From assembly GCA_020746835.1 (NCBI GenBank), contig JAGPNK010000011.1:496001-560000 (forward strand): 64,000 nt of DNA, read 5' to 3'. Position 1 is the first letter of the stretch; the number at the start of each line of letters is the position of its first letter. The translations under genes were made by a program, and so were the position numbers. This DNA is from Stachybotrys elegans. Its lineage: Eukaryota; Ascomycota; Sordariomycetes; Hypocreales; Stachybotryaceae. Of this stretch, positions 45,396 to 57,046 are shown piece after piece. A model generated the notes under the pieces. It was given only the letters and a program-made list of their open reading frames with translations, did no database searches and was not told the DNA's origin.

Positions 45396-45830
45396 CCTCA
45401 CAGATGATGGACGCGAGAGATGATATTGTTGAACCTTTATTAGAAGCCACAATCAGCCATTAGACATATTTATACTTTCAAAGGCAGGCATTTTGAAGGT
45501 TCCAAGACTTGTCGCTTACTAGGACGACAGGGGTGTCGGCATCCCAAAAAGGAAAGAGGATTATGATACAAGGGTATTGAGGTCCTAACTGTGCCTAGCG
45601 CACTTTATGGATGAATAATGCAGTTTTGTGTCTGGAATCGTTCCCAGGGCTGCAAGGGTATTGAGGTCCTAACTGTGTCTAGCGCACTTTATGGATGAAT
45701 AATGCAGTTTTGTGTCATCGCTCGAATCGTTCCCGGGGCTGCCGTTTGGAACCAGCAACTTCGTCACGTCAACTGTACCACAGCTTCCTGCTCATAGACA
45801 CCATTCCGCATCATTTCGTGATTTAAATTC
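45396..45830. other. Divergent promoter with tandem duplication
   Basis: 435 bp between the carbonic anhydrase and the regulator-like gene; it carries the 84-bp tandem duplication. Confidence 0.5.
45569..45743. repeat. Tandem duplication, about 84-bp unit
   Basis: Copy 1 is 45569-45652 and copy 2 begins at 45653. Both contain AGGGTATTGAGGTCCTAACT, then TAGCGCACTTTATGGATGAA and GGAATCG/GAATCGTTCCC. Copy 2 has a C-to-T change (GTGTCTAGC), CCCGGGG for CCCAGGG and a small insertion near its 3' end. It lies 90-260 bp before the next gene. Confidence 0.8.
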
Positions 45831-47462
45831 ATGGCTACACATGGAGGCTTCGAGTGGATATCAACTACCACAGCGTCACATGGTCAAGGGGTGTCGAAAT
45901 CCGATCGACTTACCATTCGGCGACAAGCAATAAAGAGGGTGAGCATTGCAAGGCGACAAAGTGGTAACCATGGCCAGATAAACCTCGGTCAGTTCCCAGT
46001 CTTCATAAGAAGCGGTCAGCCTTGGGTGCACTGTGATGTGCCCCGAATTCTTGAGGGATCACGAGATACTCGTACCGCATACACGGGTTCATCCTTGAAC
46101 ACCAAGGAAATAGTAGCACTCAGAACAGAGGGGAATAAAGATGAGGCACAAGCTCGGCTCATTTCCCAACCATCCTGGATATCTCCATTAGGAACACACC
46201 AATCGACAATCGATTCCCTAAAGTCTCGGACTGGGGTTGACATCCTCGGTCTATCCACACTGACGGTGTCGCATATTTATCACGCCGTGTCCGACTTTCT
46301 CTCTCTTCATCCCAACCGGGTAAAGCTTCTTCACGAGCCAAGGCAGTCTTATCTCCAACATATTTCGCAAAGATATGGACGGACCAAATGTCTGGATTGC
46401 GCAGTTGATGCGCTTGTTCTCAAAGTCCGTGAAGCGTTGGATCCGCCTGGCTCAACATGCCATACGCTAGTCGTGGCATCGATAGGCAGGGCACTCCATA
46501 CACTCCAATCGGCCATCAAAGATCCAACGATGTGTGTAGAGTCAGACGTACTATGTGCGGCCGAAGTCTTCAGCATCATAGAGGTAGGTCTCTTGCCACG
46601 CTCACGGTAGCATTGCTGATGAGTGCGTAGGTCTTGAGTTTACCAGGAGAGAGTGCTTGGATGCATCACATTTCCGGAGCCGCGCAATTGGTCCAAGTGA
46701 GGGGAACCAGCAGATTCGAATCTGATTATGACAAGGATATGCTTCTTTCCTTGGTCGGGCCCATTGTACATGCTTATTTTGTTCAGTTTCTGTACTGCAT
46801 TGTGCTAACGCGCGGTCCAGGTTTGCGAAGCAATAAGAAAGAACGAAACTTGTTTTCTGCAGCAGAGGCAATGGCAAGAAGTATTGAAGTCATCTGAAAC
46901 AACAGCCACGAAGGAGATCTCTGAGCGCAGTAGAGTTACAATCCTTTTCCGGAGACTTATGACATTCCTCCCTGGCCTTTTCAGAGATGTATCCTCCGTA
47001 TGCTATGGCTGCAGTTGCGCTGGGCGGACGGTCCCCTCCCTTATCTCTGACATATGTTCCTTTTACGAGAAGATGCGCCAGCTCTATCATTATGTCAAAG
47101 TTCAAGTGCCATCATCATATTCTCAGTCTGTGGGAATTGATCTCGTGTATGAGATTCTTGCAACTAGTCTCGGGGCTTTATCGATGGCCAGCAGGCTCAT
47201 GAACGTGCTGGGAATAGCCATGCAGGATGACCTCGAACAGGCAGCATTGGTTTATGCACTGGAGATAAAGATGCTAGAAGCTGATGTTGGGCCCTCGAAT
47301 GGGCGGCTGAGCTTTTACTTGAGTCAGAAAGGCAGTGTGGCGGATTCTGTACTTTCTACTTCCACTGTATGGAGAACTGTCCCTGGGCATGTCATCGAGG
47401 CAGGGAGATTTGAGATGTGGTGTCAGGCACTACAAAGGCTAACATGTAATCATCCATTTTAA
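45831..47462 (+). CDS. Fungal regulator-like protein (fungal-TF C-terminal domain, no zinc cluster)
   Basis: Exons 45831-46583, 46631-46780 and 46821-47462, with introns of 47 nt (GTAGGT..TAG) and 40 nt (GTTCAG..CAG); 514 residues. The N-terminus has the basic stretch LTIRRQAIKRVSIARRQSGN followed by QINLGQFPVFI, as in fungal proteins with a short RR-rich motif ahead of a fungal_trans_2-like helical domain. The body is helical (SHIYHAVSDFLSLHP, AEVFSIIEVLSLPGESAWMHHISGAAQLVQVRG, CYGCSCAGRT). The second junction restores VCEAIRKNETCFLQQRQWQ. No Zn2Cys6 or C2H2 motif is present. It is probably a transcriptional regulator or a relative; the function is unproven. Confidence 0.68.
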
Positions 47463-49836
47463 TCAACTATCTCCGTTGAAATGTCCAGTAGCAAACCCAA
47501 CCCTACCTAGCGTCCAACGGCATCCTGGCCGATTAACGGTATTTAAAACAGCGAGGGGCCAGTCTGCTAGGCCCAGGTCTCTTCACTACATACGCTACCG
47601 CTGCCGCTGCTCCCTTGTTGTTCCGTGGCTTTGGCCAGTAGGTGATATCATTTAATGACCCCTTTATTGTCTAATGCTGTTTATAGTTCTGTAGGCAATA
47701 AGGTAGTATCGTTATTTCCATACATTATTGCTCCTTTTCTCACTGCACACACTTGCTCTATTCTACTATTTACCTTGGCTTTAGGTCAGTGGGCACATGA
47801 TGGAATTTCGTCTCCTGTTCATTTCTTGACCCCGCTCGGAAGATCCCTAATAATAAGCAGGTTGTCGACATAGAGTTCTCTTTGTATATAAAGCGTACTG
47901 GAAATTACCAGGCGAGGCTGTACTCTTCCCAGACGTAATATTGCTAGGCCCCTATCTTTAGGATCCTAAGGATGCGATCCAGCTACTAACCCACTACCTA
48001 GCTATATGCTGGTGCTTTGGCTCTACAAGTAGGCTGACTTCTATTGTCCGGTGTATTGAGCTCGCCATATAGATTTGTTCTAACAGCCTAACTGCTGCTA
48101 TGCTGCTAAAACAGACTGCTATAATGGCAGACTTTGTAAGAATAAAAAGTCCCAAGTGCAGTAATGGCTTGGTAGATGAAATTAAGTGGAGCTGTGTTTG
48201 GCTTGAGCTCTCTACTGTTATGACTGCTATGTTTGATTGCTGAGCCTAGACTTGAGGTTTATGGTTTCTTGGAGGAGTTTAATGGGAGATGGAGCATTTA
48301 ATCGGTTCGCGTATATTGAGTGCGCTACTGGACTAGATGGCGATCATCTTCCAGAAATATTTAACTAGGGCCGGCAATTGCGGCGGACCTGAATCGCGGA
48401 TGTCCAGCTCGCAATACCTTCGTGGATCTGATCCAAAGCCGGATTGCAAAATCGTACCAGCTTTGTCTGTGGAATCAAGCTCCGGATAACCAAGACCTTG
48501 TCAAGTAGTCGTCTGATCCTTGCGACCATCCGGAATCTGTACTTCCCGGTGTTGTTCAAGCGGGTTCGGTTTGGTGGAGGCTCGTTTCTGAGTGCACTTG
48601 TCTTCCTCCATACTTCCATCAACATTCGTATTTTATGACACAAGCTGACGTCAATTGTTTCGGATCCCTTCACCATCGACGTCGACCAGAGACCATTTCT
48701 TCTGGTAGCGAACTGATGGCGAATTGCCGGCACTTGAACGCACCAGGACAGCACAGCCGCCCAGCTTCCGAAGCTAGGCCGCAACAGTCGACATTTGGTC
48801 TAGCGGACCGGAGTGCGGGATAAATAACGTGGCCACGTCGCCGAAGTGGTAGTCGTGCTGGGTTGCCAAAGACAAACATTTTATATGTACGCCGAACAAT
48901 GATGTGCGTTGGCTACTCTTCATCGGCGGCATAGAATGTGCCATCTCAACGCGAGGTAGGTTGTGTCCATCTCGATGCAGCTGCAAGGGCAAGTTCCCTG
49001 GGAACCAGTTCCAAACGAATCTTGTCGTCCACTATTCCCACTGCCGAAACCAAAAGGTCATGCTGCCGGGAGATGACCACGTAGCACTCAGCCTCCATCG
49101 GCACCCGACGGCACCCTTCGTCCCAGCCGCACGGTACTGTGTTGTAATCCTATCAAAAGATAGTGACGGCAACGGTGCCCCAGATCGGCTGCATGTCCAC
49201 GATTCAGTCACCCGCGATGAACATGAATTTGCGGTCAATGAGGCTGCCATTCGATAGTCGCAGCACCTCCCAATCGGCATTTACGAGATGCCGTAATATT
49301 GACTGTGCTACACCGCAGCAGCTGAGAAGCAGGCAATAAACACTATACATGTGTAAGACAACGGCGATATGTTGCTGCATCTTTCATTGGACTGGCGGGC
49401 TAGCCTGGGCCAGCAGCTGCCCACTACGGTGCATATCAGCTCCTTTTGATCTCAGCCCAGCCGCTTTCGGCGCTTTTGTGGACATCTCTTAGCTGCCCAT
49501 GACTCTCATCCCTGATGCTGTGTTCACACCGCATCGGGCAGTAACCTCGTTTGCCTGTTCTGTGTGTTCAGACAGGTGATACACGCAGCTGCACTGTTGC
49601 GGGTGTTGCCGGAATGGAATGCATAATGATTCGAGAGAGGACAAGCCATGCCTCCCTTGTTTGAAATGGGGGTTCTTTCGTAGAGGCCGCCTACCCCCTG
49701 TTTTGGAGTGCTACAGACGATGTGGTATTCTGGCCCCGTAACGACCGCTGTATAAGAAACCCAAGGACCCTTCTTCAACGCCTCTGTCCTTGCTCCAGTA
49801 TTTCTCATCGCTCCGCTCCGTTACTTCCATCTCACC
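47463..49836. other. Long gene-poor stretch, probably decayed repeat DNA
   Basis: 2.4 kb. 47640-48360 is AT-rich and looks RIP-affected. At about 48845-49200 a minus-strand reading has a protein-like run (YNTVPCGWDEGC, LVPRELALAAASRW) broken by stops, possibly a dead gene of unknown family. A TATAAG box lies at 49751-49756 ahead of the acyl-CoA oxidase gene. Confidence 0.45.
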
Positions 49837-51782
49837 ATGGCCGACTTCACCCCCTTGCTGAAAGATGAACTCTTTGATATTTCGAACGACCACATGGCAC
49901 AGCCAGACCCTGGCCAGATACGGTTGTCCTATGACCGAGCGCGCGCCATCTGTCAACAGAGTGGTGGGTTAAGACTTGTTATTTCCCTGGAATTGATGCT
50001 GATGTGCCTTGGCTTCAGGGATGACTCTACAGGACATAGCCGAGTTGAGACCCAGGTTCTGGGACTTTCATCGACACCGTAGGTCCCGTCACTCATATCA
50101 AATACGCCCGCTCACATGAGATAGTTGTGACAACCCTGGATACAGCTACGACAACCATTCTGACAATGCATTGGAACCTTTGCATTGGCACCATTGCCAG
50201 CTTCCTACCTCGTCGACCCGATTTACTTCCCTTGGTCGAAGATCTGCTCGCCTTCAAAGCTACTGGCGAGTACATGTTGACCGAAATCGGACATGGCCTG
50301 GACGCTCGCAACTTGGAAACAACGGCAACACTCATGGATGATGGCTCATTTGATTTACACACCCCGCATCAAGGGGCCGCAAAAGCCATGCCCCCCAATT
50401 CCCCTTGGGCTGGTGTGCCACGTATCTGCATCGTTTTTGCCAAACTGGTTGCCAATGATATCGACTGTGGCGTAAAGCCTTTCATCGTCAAGGTGGCCGA
50501 AGCCAACGAGCTTTGCCCGGGCGTCAAATGCCAGATGCTGCCGAAGCGAAGCGGAGCCAGGGGCCTCGACCATGCCCTGACCACGTTCAACCATCTCCGG
50601 CTGGGGTCCGAGGCTCTCCTCGGGGTGGCCAAGCCAGCCGAGAATCGCCGGCTGGATTTCATCAAGCAAATCTCGAGGGTCACTGTTGGTACCCTGGCGC
50701 TGAGTCTTCCTACCATTCCCGTCCTCAAGCAGAGCGCCTTTATCGCGGGGACGTATAGTTGTCTCCGAAGCGTGACCAACGCCAAGGACGGCTCACTCAT
50801 GCCCATAATTGGCTTCTCGACACAGCACCGCCCAATTCTGCAGTGTCTTGTTCAAGCACAGGCGTTTGACGCGTTTGCAACGTTTGCGATTGATCTGTTT
50901 CGGGATCCAACCATCAGCATGGAAGTTCGCCATGGAGTGGCAGCAACTTTCAAGGCAACCACCAATGGGGATACCCAAAAGACGTTGAGCGAAATGGTTG
51001 ATCGATGTGGCTGGCGGGGTCTCTTTGGGTTCAGCAGAATCTTTGAGCTCGCCTTAGCGTTGAAGGGAAACAGCATCGCCGAGGGAGACTATTCGGTGCT
51101 ATGTATTCGTGAGTGATTTCTGTGCCGACCAACTTGGTCATAGTCCAGCTGCTAACTCAACATAGGATTGGTTTCGGAAGTGTTGTTGGGGCGGTATGCT
51201 CTCCCGGCAGCAAGCATGAATTCCATTCTCGCAAGACACGAAGCGGGCGTCTGGCGAGAAGCTCGAGAGATGGTGGCATCGCACTGTATGGACGGCCACC
51301 GAGATGAAGCTTTCAACACTTACATTCTCCCGCGTTGCCGTGCGCTTGTGGAGGCTACGGGCCACCGTATGGCTTATGAAGCCGCCCACGAGAGCAAGTC
51401 AATGACCCCTGAGGCAATGGATTTCTTTGAATCAGTGTGCATGATGTCGGATCCAAGCTGGTACTGCGAGCACGAGGGATGGACTCGGCAGAAACTGTTC
51501 GGCCACGACGCCAAGGCAGCCCAGGTCTTGTTCCCACAGCTGAGTAACATGTTGACGCAGACGCAGGCGGCGCGTTGGGCATCGGCGCCTATACTCAGCG
51601 GAAGCTCATGGAATGGGTTTGTAGATCGGTTGGAAGTATTTGAGGGGCCGGCTCAAGCGAACCCTTCTAAACAGGAAGATAAAGGGGTTAATAAGGGATA
51701 TCAAGTATATTTAAGACAATCAAAGCTAATTAGGGTAGTTAAGTTAAAAGTCATTAAATTTTATAAGCTATTAGAGCTATAA
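49837..51782 (+). CDS. Acyl-CoA oxidase-like flavoenzyme
   Basis: Exons 49837-49963, 50019-50078, 50125-51108 and 51166-51782, with introns of 55, 46 and 57 nt; 595 residues. The N-terminal helical domain (FTPLLKDELFD, LRPRFWDFHRHLV, TILTMHWNLCIGTIA) leads to the FAD-contacting region TTATLMDDGSFDLHTPHQGA and the C-terminal acyl-CoA-oxidase domain (RHGVAATFKATTNGD, CGWRGLFGFSRIFE, SIAEGDYSVLCIRLVSEVLLGRY). Fungal acyl-CoA oxidases do the first step of peroxisomal beta-oxidation or trim polyketide and fatty-acid chains in secondary metabolism. After FVDRLEVFEG the last 40 or so codons are AT-rich and Lys/Leu-rich, unlike the rest. They read into an AT-rich block and no PTS1 tripeptide ends the protein, so the native 3' end has probably been replaced. 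Confidence 0.82.
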
Positions 51783-52110
51783 ATAGTTTATTTAACTAGA
51801 ATATATAGCCAATAATAGCTTTATTATTATAAGTCTAGTAGGGCAGTCTATACCTTACCCTAGACTCACTATAGAACCCTAGTATAAACCCTACTGCTTG
51901 CTATAGTTTCGTCTAGAGGTAAGATTTAGTCTTACTATAATATACACTTTATATTTAATACTATAACTAATCTAATCCCCCTATACTCTAACATTTATTG
52001 AATATATACTAATAAATAGTATATATATATATTAAGCCTATTAATTTTAAGTCTCTGTTTTTGAATCTTATATACTTTTATTTATATAGATCTTTATAAT
52101 TAGATTAAAA
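51690..52110. repeat. AT-rich block
   Basis: Very AT-rich, with runs such as TATATATATATT and TTATTATTATAAG. It begins inside the 3' end of the acyl-CoA oxidase gene and looks like RIP-degraded repeat DNA; no recognisable element remains. Confidence 0.6.
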
Positions 52111-52166
52111 AACGGAAAGCAGCGCCATTATCAAGAGCCGCACCATGACGTCGTTGACTATCTCGG

Positions 52167-52295
52167 GCAGCTGCACATATGTGGGATTTCCCGTTCGTGT
52201 GCCCCAATGGGATATAAATCAGTGACTTCGAGGAGGCCCCCTCTGACGATAAAGACGATATCAAATCAATAGATAACAATTGCAGCTGCACATAT
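52167..52295 (+). mobile_element. Dispersed repeat, copy 5, flanked by 14-bp direct repeats
   Basis: GCAGCTGCACATAT occurs at 52167-52180 and again at 52282-52295, enclosing 101 bp that match the dispersed repeat: GTGGGATTTCCCGTTC, TGTGCCCCAATGGGATA, CAGTGACTTCGAGGAGG, CCCCCTCTGACGATAAAG and ACGATATCAAATCA. The direct repeats look like a target duplication or footprint. The insert lies 34 bp before the ATG of the OPT transporter gene. Confidence 0.7.
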
Positions 52296-52328
52296 TACTA
52301 CGCAACAGAACCCCAAGCGCTGCAGACC

Positions 52329-54404
52329 ATGGCCAATGCCGATCAGCTCCGTGGTGAGCCTCGGCCGAGTAGCTACGACGAGACGCAGCCGCTTCTTCCG
52401 GCCACATCCTCCCCGGACGGGGTGAATGAAGTCGAGCCCGGGGCCAGCGCGTCACCTCGCAGGCCGCCCAGGAGCATCATTCGAACACTACTATGCATTC
52501 TAGTAGGATCCGTCATCGGCGCCATCGTGTGCTTGACAAACGTCCACTGCGGCCTGCAAACGGGCTACACCAACCTCATGCAGATGCCGTCGGCGCTGCT
52601 GGGTTTCGCCATCATGAAGCTCCTCACCAAGCAGACGAGCCTGGCCTTTGACGCGAACGATAACATTCTCATCCAGACGATATCAACCTCGATAGGGATG
52701 ATGCCCTCGGCGGCTGGTCTCGTCGGCGTCATCCCAGCACTAGAATATTTGCTGCAGAAGCCGGTGCATATCCCGTACGGCAAGCTGGTTGCCTGGTCCG
52801 TGGGAGTGTCTCTCTTTGGGTTGGCGTTTGCGGCAATGATGCGCTGGCGTATCATCAAAGACCAGGACCTGCGATTTCCGACCGGAGCGGCTTCTGCGCT
52901 GCTGCTGAATGTGTTGCACGGCCCGGAAAAAACCACGAGGGCTTTAGAGACGACATCTGAGGAGCACCAATCCAATGATGAACCCAGGCGTGTGCAGAAT
53001 GGGCATGATTCTCATATCGAAGAGGTCCATTTGGACTCGAGCCTCACTCTCCTCTCGCTAGCTGTCGGAATTTCCATCGTATATGTAAGTTCACTACAGG
53101 CCTTGCGTATAGCAGACCAAACTGACACCAAAAATAGACCATCGTGACATGGTTTTTCCCCATCCTCAAAGATCTGCCTGTCATTGGGAGAGCAGCAGCC
53201 TCGCAGCTCTGGACGGTCAACCTTTCCCCTGGATACTTTGGCCAGGGCATCATCACCGGGCCGACTGCGGTGCTGAACATGCTAGCAGGAGCGATCGTTG
53301 GCTGGGGTATTTTATCGCCTGTCGCCAAGTCTCGGGGCTGGGCGCCGGGAGACCCAGGTGACTGGGATACTGGAAGCCGAGGCTGGATCCTTTGGGTCGG
53401 CCTTGCTATCATGCTTGCCGATTCCCTGGTTTGTTTGATGGCGTTTACTCTCAAGTCTATTTGGCCATCTACCGGCAAACCCGAAGCTAATCCTGCCGCA
53501 AGACTAGAGGATGCAGACAACAAGCAAACATGGCGTGGCCATCTTACGATTGGCCTGATCATATCTGCGCTGTGTTGTCTGGCGTCGGTCAAGATTGGTT
53601 TCGGTAGCAATGTGTCAACTCTCACAACAGTGGTAGCTGTCGGCGCAGCCATCCCTCTCTGCCTAGTCGGCATCAATGCTATCGGCAGCACCGACTACAA
53701 TCCATCGTCTGGCATAGCAAGAATATCCCAGCTCTTGATAGGCGCCATCTTTCACCGCGGTGGCTCTCGAGCTCTGGCTGAGAATCTCGTCGCCGGTGGC
53801 GTCGCGGAAGCTGGTGTCGTTACTGCTGGTTTCATGATGCAAACCTTCAAGACGGCATCCATTGTGGGAGCGAATCCTTTCGTACAACTGATGGGGATGG
53901 TGTACGGCACAATTGTAGGGGGAGCAGTGGCAAGCAGCCTGTATAAGCTCTATGCGAGGGTATATACCATCCCTGGAGATGTGTTTGGGATGCCTTCGGC
54001 ATTTGCTTGGAGAGATGGAGCGCGACTCGCAATAGGCCAACAGCTACCACCACACGTGGCAGAGGTCGGGTTGGCCATGGGTGTGTGCTTTGCTGCCTTT
54101 GCCGCACTGCGGCTCCGTTACTCGGGGCACACCTTGTCGGTTTTCATCCCTTCGGGCGTTCCTTTTGCCGTCGGTAAGGTGCAGACTTGCTTCTGTAGGT
54201 ACAACCGGCTAACAAAATCTAGGCATGTACCTGACACCCAGCTTCACGCTCATTCGAGTGGCTGGTGCGCTCGTGGTATTTTACTGGGCCCGCGATGTCA
54301 GACGATCACAGGCATCACTGTATGTTTTCGCCAGTGGACTGATGCTCGGCGAAGGGATCGGGAGCATGGCCAGTTTAATTCTAGAGGCATCCAGATTTCG
54401 CTGA
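52329..54404 (+). CDS. OPT-family oligopeptide/metal-peptide transporter
   Basis: Exons 52329-53084, 53138-54173 and 54223-54404, with introns of 53 and 49 nt; 657 residues. Cytosolic N-terminus, then many membrane segments with OPT landmarks: NVHCGLQTGYTNLMQMPSAL, QDLRFPTGAASALLLNVLHG, PGYFGQGIITGPTAVLNMLAG, ISQLLIGAIFHRGG and AGFMMQTFKTASIVGANPFVQLMG. After the last intron it ends MYLTPSFTLIRVAGALVVFYW ... LMLGEGIGSMASLIL, closing the fold at the TGA 54402-54404. The retained frame beyond 54223 in another register is not used. OPT proteins import oligopeptides, glutathione conjugates or metal-chelate peptides by proton symport. It is a plasma-membrane protein. Confidence 0.9.
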
Positions 54405-54552
54405 TTGGCGGCCATATTGAGACGGCTAAGTTAATTGGGAGTGAAGGCTTCTCCGGGTTCGTGCATCATTACATCATTATCTGTATACTAGTCGTACTCG
54501 TTGGCAGACGCTAAAGAACTAAAGACGGGCATTCTACTCTATATCTAGGGTA

Positions 54553-55635
54553 TCATTCTTCCCGAACACGCAACGCCTGACGACTGGCTATGTAGGCTTG
54601 AAGCTCCTCGGCCCAGTCGTTGTTGATCTCGGTCAAGGGGACTGGGCGACGCTGTACCGTGTCATATACGTGGGGATCCAGAGTGCGGACCTTGGCGGCC
54701 ACGGGGAGTCCTAGGCCATCTTCTGGGGGCAGTTTCTTGGATTCGACCTCCTTGATGAGCTCACGTCCCTGGGCATCTGCCGCGTCGTGCAGGATTTGCC
54801 AGAACTCGCGATCGGACACGGTCCAGAGTATCGACTCGGCAATCTTTCCGCTGCGGACGAGGTCGCCGATGAGCTGGCCGATCTTGTTGGACACGTCGAC
54901 GTGGGCGGGGTTGGACCACACGTCGCGGTCGGAGGCGAGATAGGCGCGCGACAGCTGAAGGGCCAGGGCGGGATCGTGCGAGACGAGGAAGCGATCTGGC
55001 GACTCGGCGGCGGGGTAGGACCGGATGGATGCCAATATGTCGCGAGCATCCTGCAGCGGAAGCTTCTCGAAGGCGACAGAGTCCCTGACGGCGTAGTCCA
55101 GCCTGTCGGCACACAGACGGGGGGCGGGAAACTCGACGAGCGGGTACAGGTGCTCCTCGAGGGGCTTGAGGTCGGCAAAGCCGTGCTTGGCGAGAATGTG
55201 CGGGAGCTGGGTCATGTCGATGTACCGGGCCTTGTGGGTCTCGTGGAAGCTGTCGCCGGGCTGGGACAAGGCCCAGTCCATGACGTGGCTGAGGACGGTA
55301 TGGCTGATGTCGTGGAGCAGGGCGGCGATCTGCTCGTCGAGGGCGGCGCCGGCCTTGCGGACGATGAGGAAGGCTCCGACCGAGTGCTCGAAGCGCGTGA
55401 CGGCCGGGGTGACGCCCAGCAGGCCGTTGATGCCGTGCTGGTGGACCGAGGCGAGCCTGGCGAGGGCGGGCGACTTGAGCAGCTCGACTAGGGCGGGCTC
55501 GGTGATGACATGGCTGCCGTGGAGGTCGTCGTGGACCGTGACGGAGGCGTCGTCGAGCTGGATGGACTGGAAGTGCCCGACCTTGAGGGTCGTGGGCTGG
55601 ATAGTCTGCATGGTGTTTACGGCAGCTTTGGGCAC
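54553..55635 (-). CDS. HD-domain metal-dependent phosphohydrolase
   Basis: A single-exon 360-residue protein. HD-superfamily motifs are visible: the first metal His in RFEHSVGAFLIV, the HD doublet in IAALLHDISHTVLSHVMDW, and the later Asp in LCADRLDYAVRDS. The architecture resembles dGTPase/SAMHD1-like and related fungal HD proteins that hydrolyse nucleotides. No signal peptide. The start at 55635 or the Met nine codons later (MQTIQPTTLKVGHF) are both possible. GC-rich codon use differs from the AT-rich surroundings. Confidence 0.85.
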   Translation of the reverse strand: MPKAAVNTMQTIQPTTLKVGHFQSIQLDDASVTVHDDLHGSHVITEPALVELLKSPALARLASVHQHGINGLLGVTPAVTRFEHSVGAFLIVRKAGAALDEQIAALLHDISHTVLSHVMDWALSQPGDSFHETHKARYIDMTQLPHILAKHGFADLKPLEEHLYPLVEFPAPRLCADRLDYAVRDSVAFEKLPLQDARDILASIRSYPAAESPDRFLVSHDPALALQLSRAYLASDRDVWSNPAHVDVSNKIGQLIGDLVRSGKIAESILWTVSDREFWQILHDAADAQGRELIKEVESKKLPPEDGLGLPVAAKVRTLDPHVYDTVQRRPVPLTEINNDWAEELQAYIASRQALRVREE

Positions 55636-57046
55636 GAAGGATGAGGAATGCGGGGCAGCAGGCTAATTGATTACTACCTCCTCCTAAACTGAGCAAGCCT
55701 AGAAAATGCCATGGCAAAGTCAGAGCCGGTCAATTGCCGTTTAAACTCGTGAGCTAGGAATTCTCCGTCGCGCACCATCCTTGCCCAAAGACGCATCCAT
55801 ATCCATGATGTCATGTTTCGATTATTTTATTTTATGTTTTAGACAGCTCCAGGAGAAGAATCCCGCTTCAATGGCTGCCTATATCTACGGATGATGGCCC
55901 TGCAGGCTGCAGGCTGCCATCTGGATTTACCCGCCGGCATCGTGGAGTCACGACACAATGACCCAGAATGCCGGGTTACACAGACAAAAGAATAAGCCAT
56001 GCGCGCGATGAGTGAGCATCTCACGCCCTTCATCGACAGAAACCACGTTATGTAGCCACATGGCCACCCGCGCCTCACCCAATGCCAGGGAACCCCCACA
56101 GTTCTGCCAGAGGAAGCAATCCCCGGGCAAGCGAATGCAACGCGCCTTTAGCCATCTCACAGGCGAGGATCCCATTGGGCACGCCATGCATATTGGTGTG
56201 CCAGGATAGACGAGATTGTGAGCAGCGATTACGTCAGATCGAGGTCATGTGAAGGTGCAAAATACTCGATCCAGAAGCAATATCACGTCTAGAAGAGGAG
56301 ACAAGATGGGTGCTGAGTGTACTGTACATACATGTCAGGGCAAGGGGGAGAAGCCCTTTCAGCTCCTCTGCCAGCTCAGCTCGGTGCGAGTGGATGTAGC
56401 ACGGACATTGGATTGCCTACTCCGGTATCCGTCCGACAAAAAAGAGAAAAAAAAAATCCATCTAGTCTTGATTACGGAGAACTGAGTACAGTCCATCCCG
56501 ACGTCACCCCTGGACGCCACACCCTCTCTCTCTCCCCATTATCCATTATTATAGGGGGTCGAAGCCGTAACCCATGCAACTGCCGATGGGGCCCAAGCAC
56601 AATTGTTCTCAGGTTCGGCTCTGCTCTCCTTCGCCCACGGTCAATGGCACGCTGGGGCGGAGAAAAAAAAAAGAGAAAAAAAACGGGGTAATCAAGTGCG
56701 TAAAAGACGGTGCGGAGATGGATGCAATGCATGCCCGGCTAGGGCTCTTTTCTGGCTTGGCAGCGCCCCGGACCTTGACGATGGTCCCATGCAAGGCCCA
56801 TCTTTGGCCCATCCTCGCCTTCTTATGAGAATATTGCTAAGCACCATCATCTACCCGCCTCGCCTAGTGCAAAATTTGTATTCATGGAACCCTCTGCTAC
56901 GCGAGCGGGAGCTGACCATCTCAGCTGCAGCATGGGGGTATATATAAACTGCCTGTCCTCTCCTCCTCCTGTAGTCCCCCCTTGGTTGAGATGAGCCAAC
57001 GTCCAGCCATCCAATCCATCTGGTCACTCACCCTCTCCCTCTCATC
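55636..57046. other. Upstream region of the codon-biased amidohydrolase
   Basis: 1.4 kb. Short A-runs near 56440-56460 and 56666-56686; a strong TATA near the 3' end. No gene seen. Readings here are broken by stops in all frames. Confidence 0.45.
56939..56948 (+). promoter_or_regulatory. TATA box of the amidohydrolase gene
   Basis: GTATATATAAA about 100 bp before the ATG at 57047. Confidence 0.5.

Noticed and set aside
48845..49260. Possible dead gene on the minus strand
   Set aside because: Protein-like stretches exist, but stops interrupt them and no family could be named; kept only as a note in the intergenic entry.
54787..55491. Plus-strand reading over the HD-domain gene
   Set aside because: An antisense shadow of GC-rich coding sequence; no domain.
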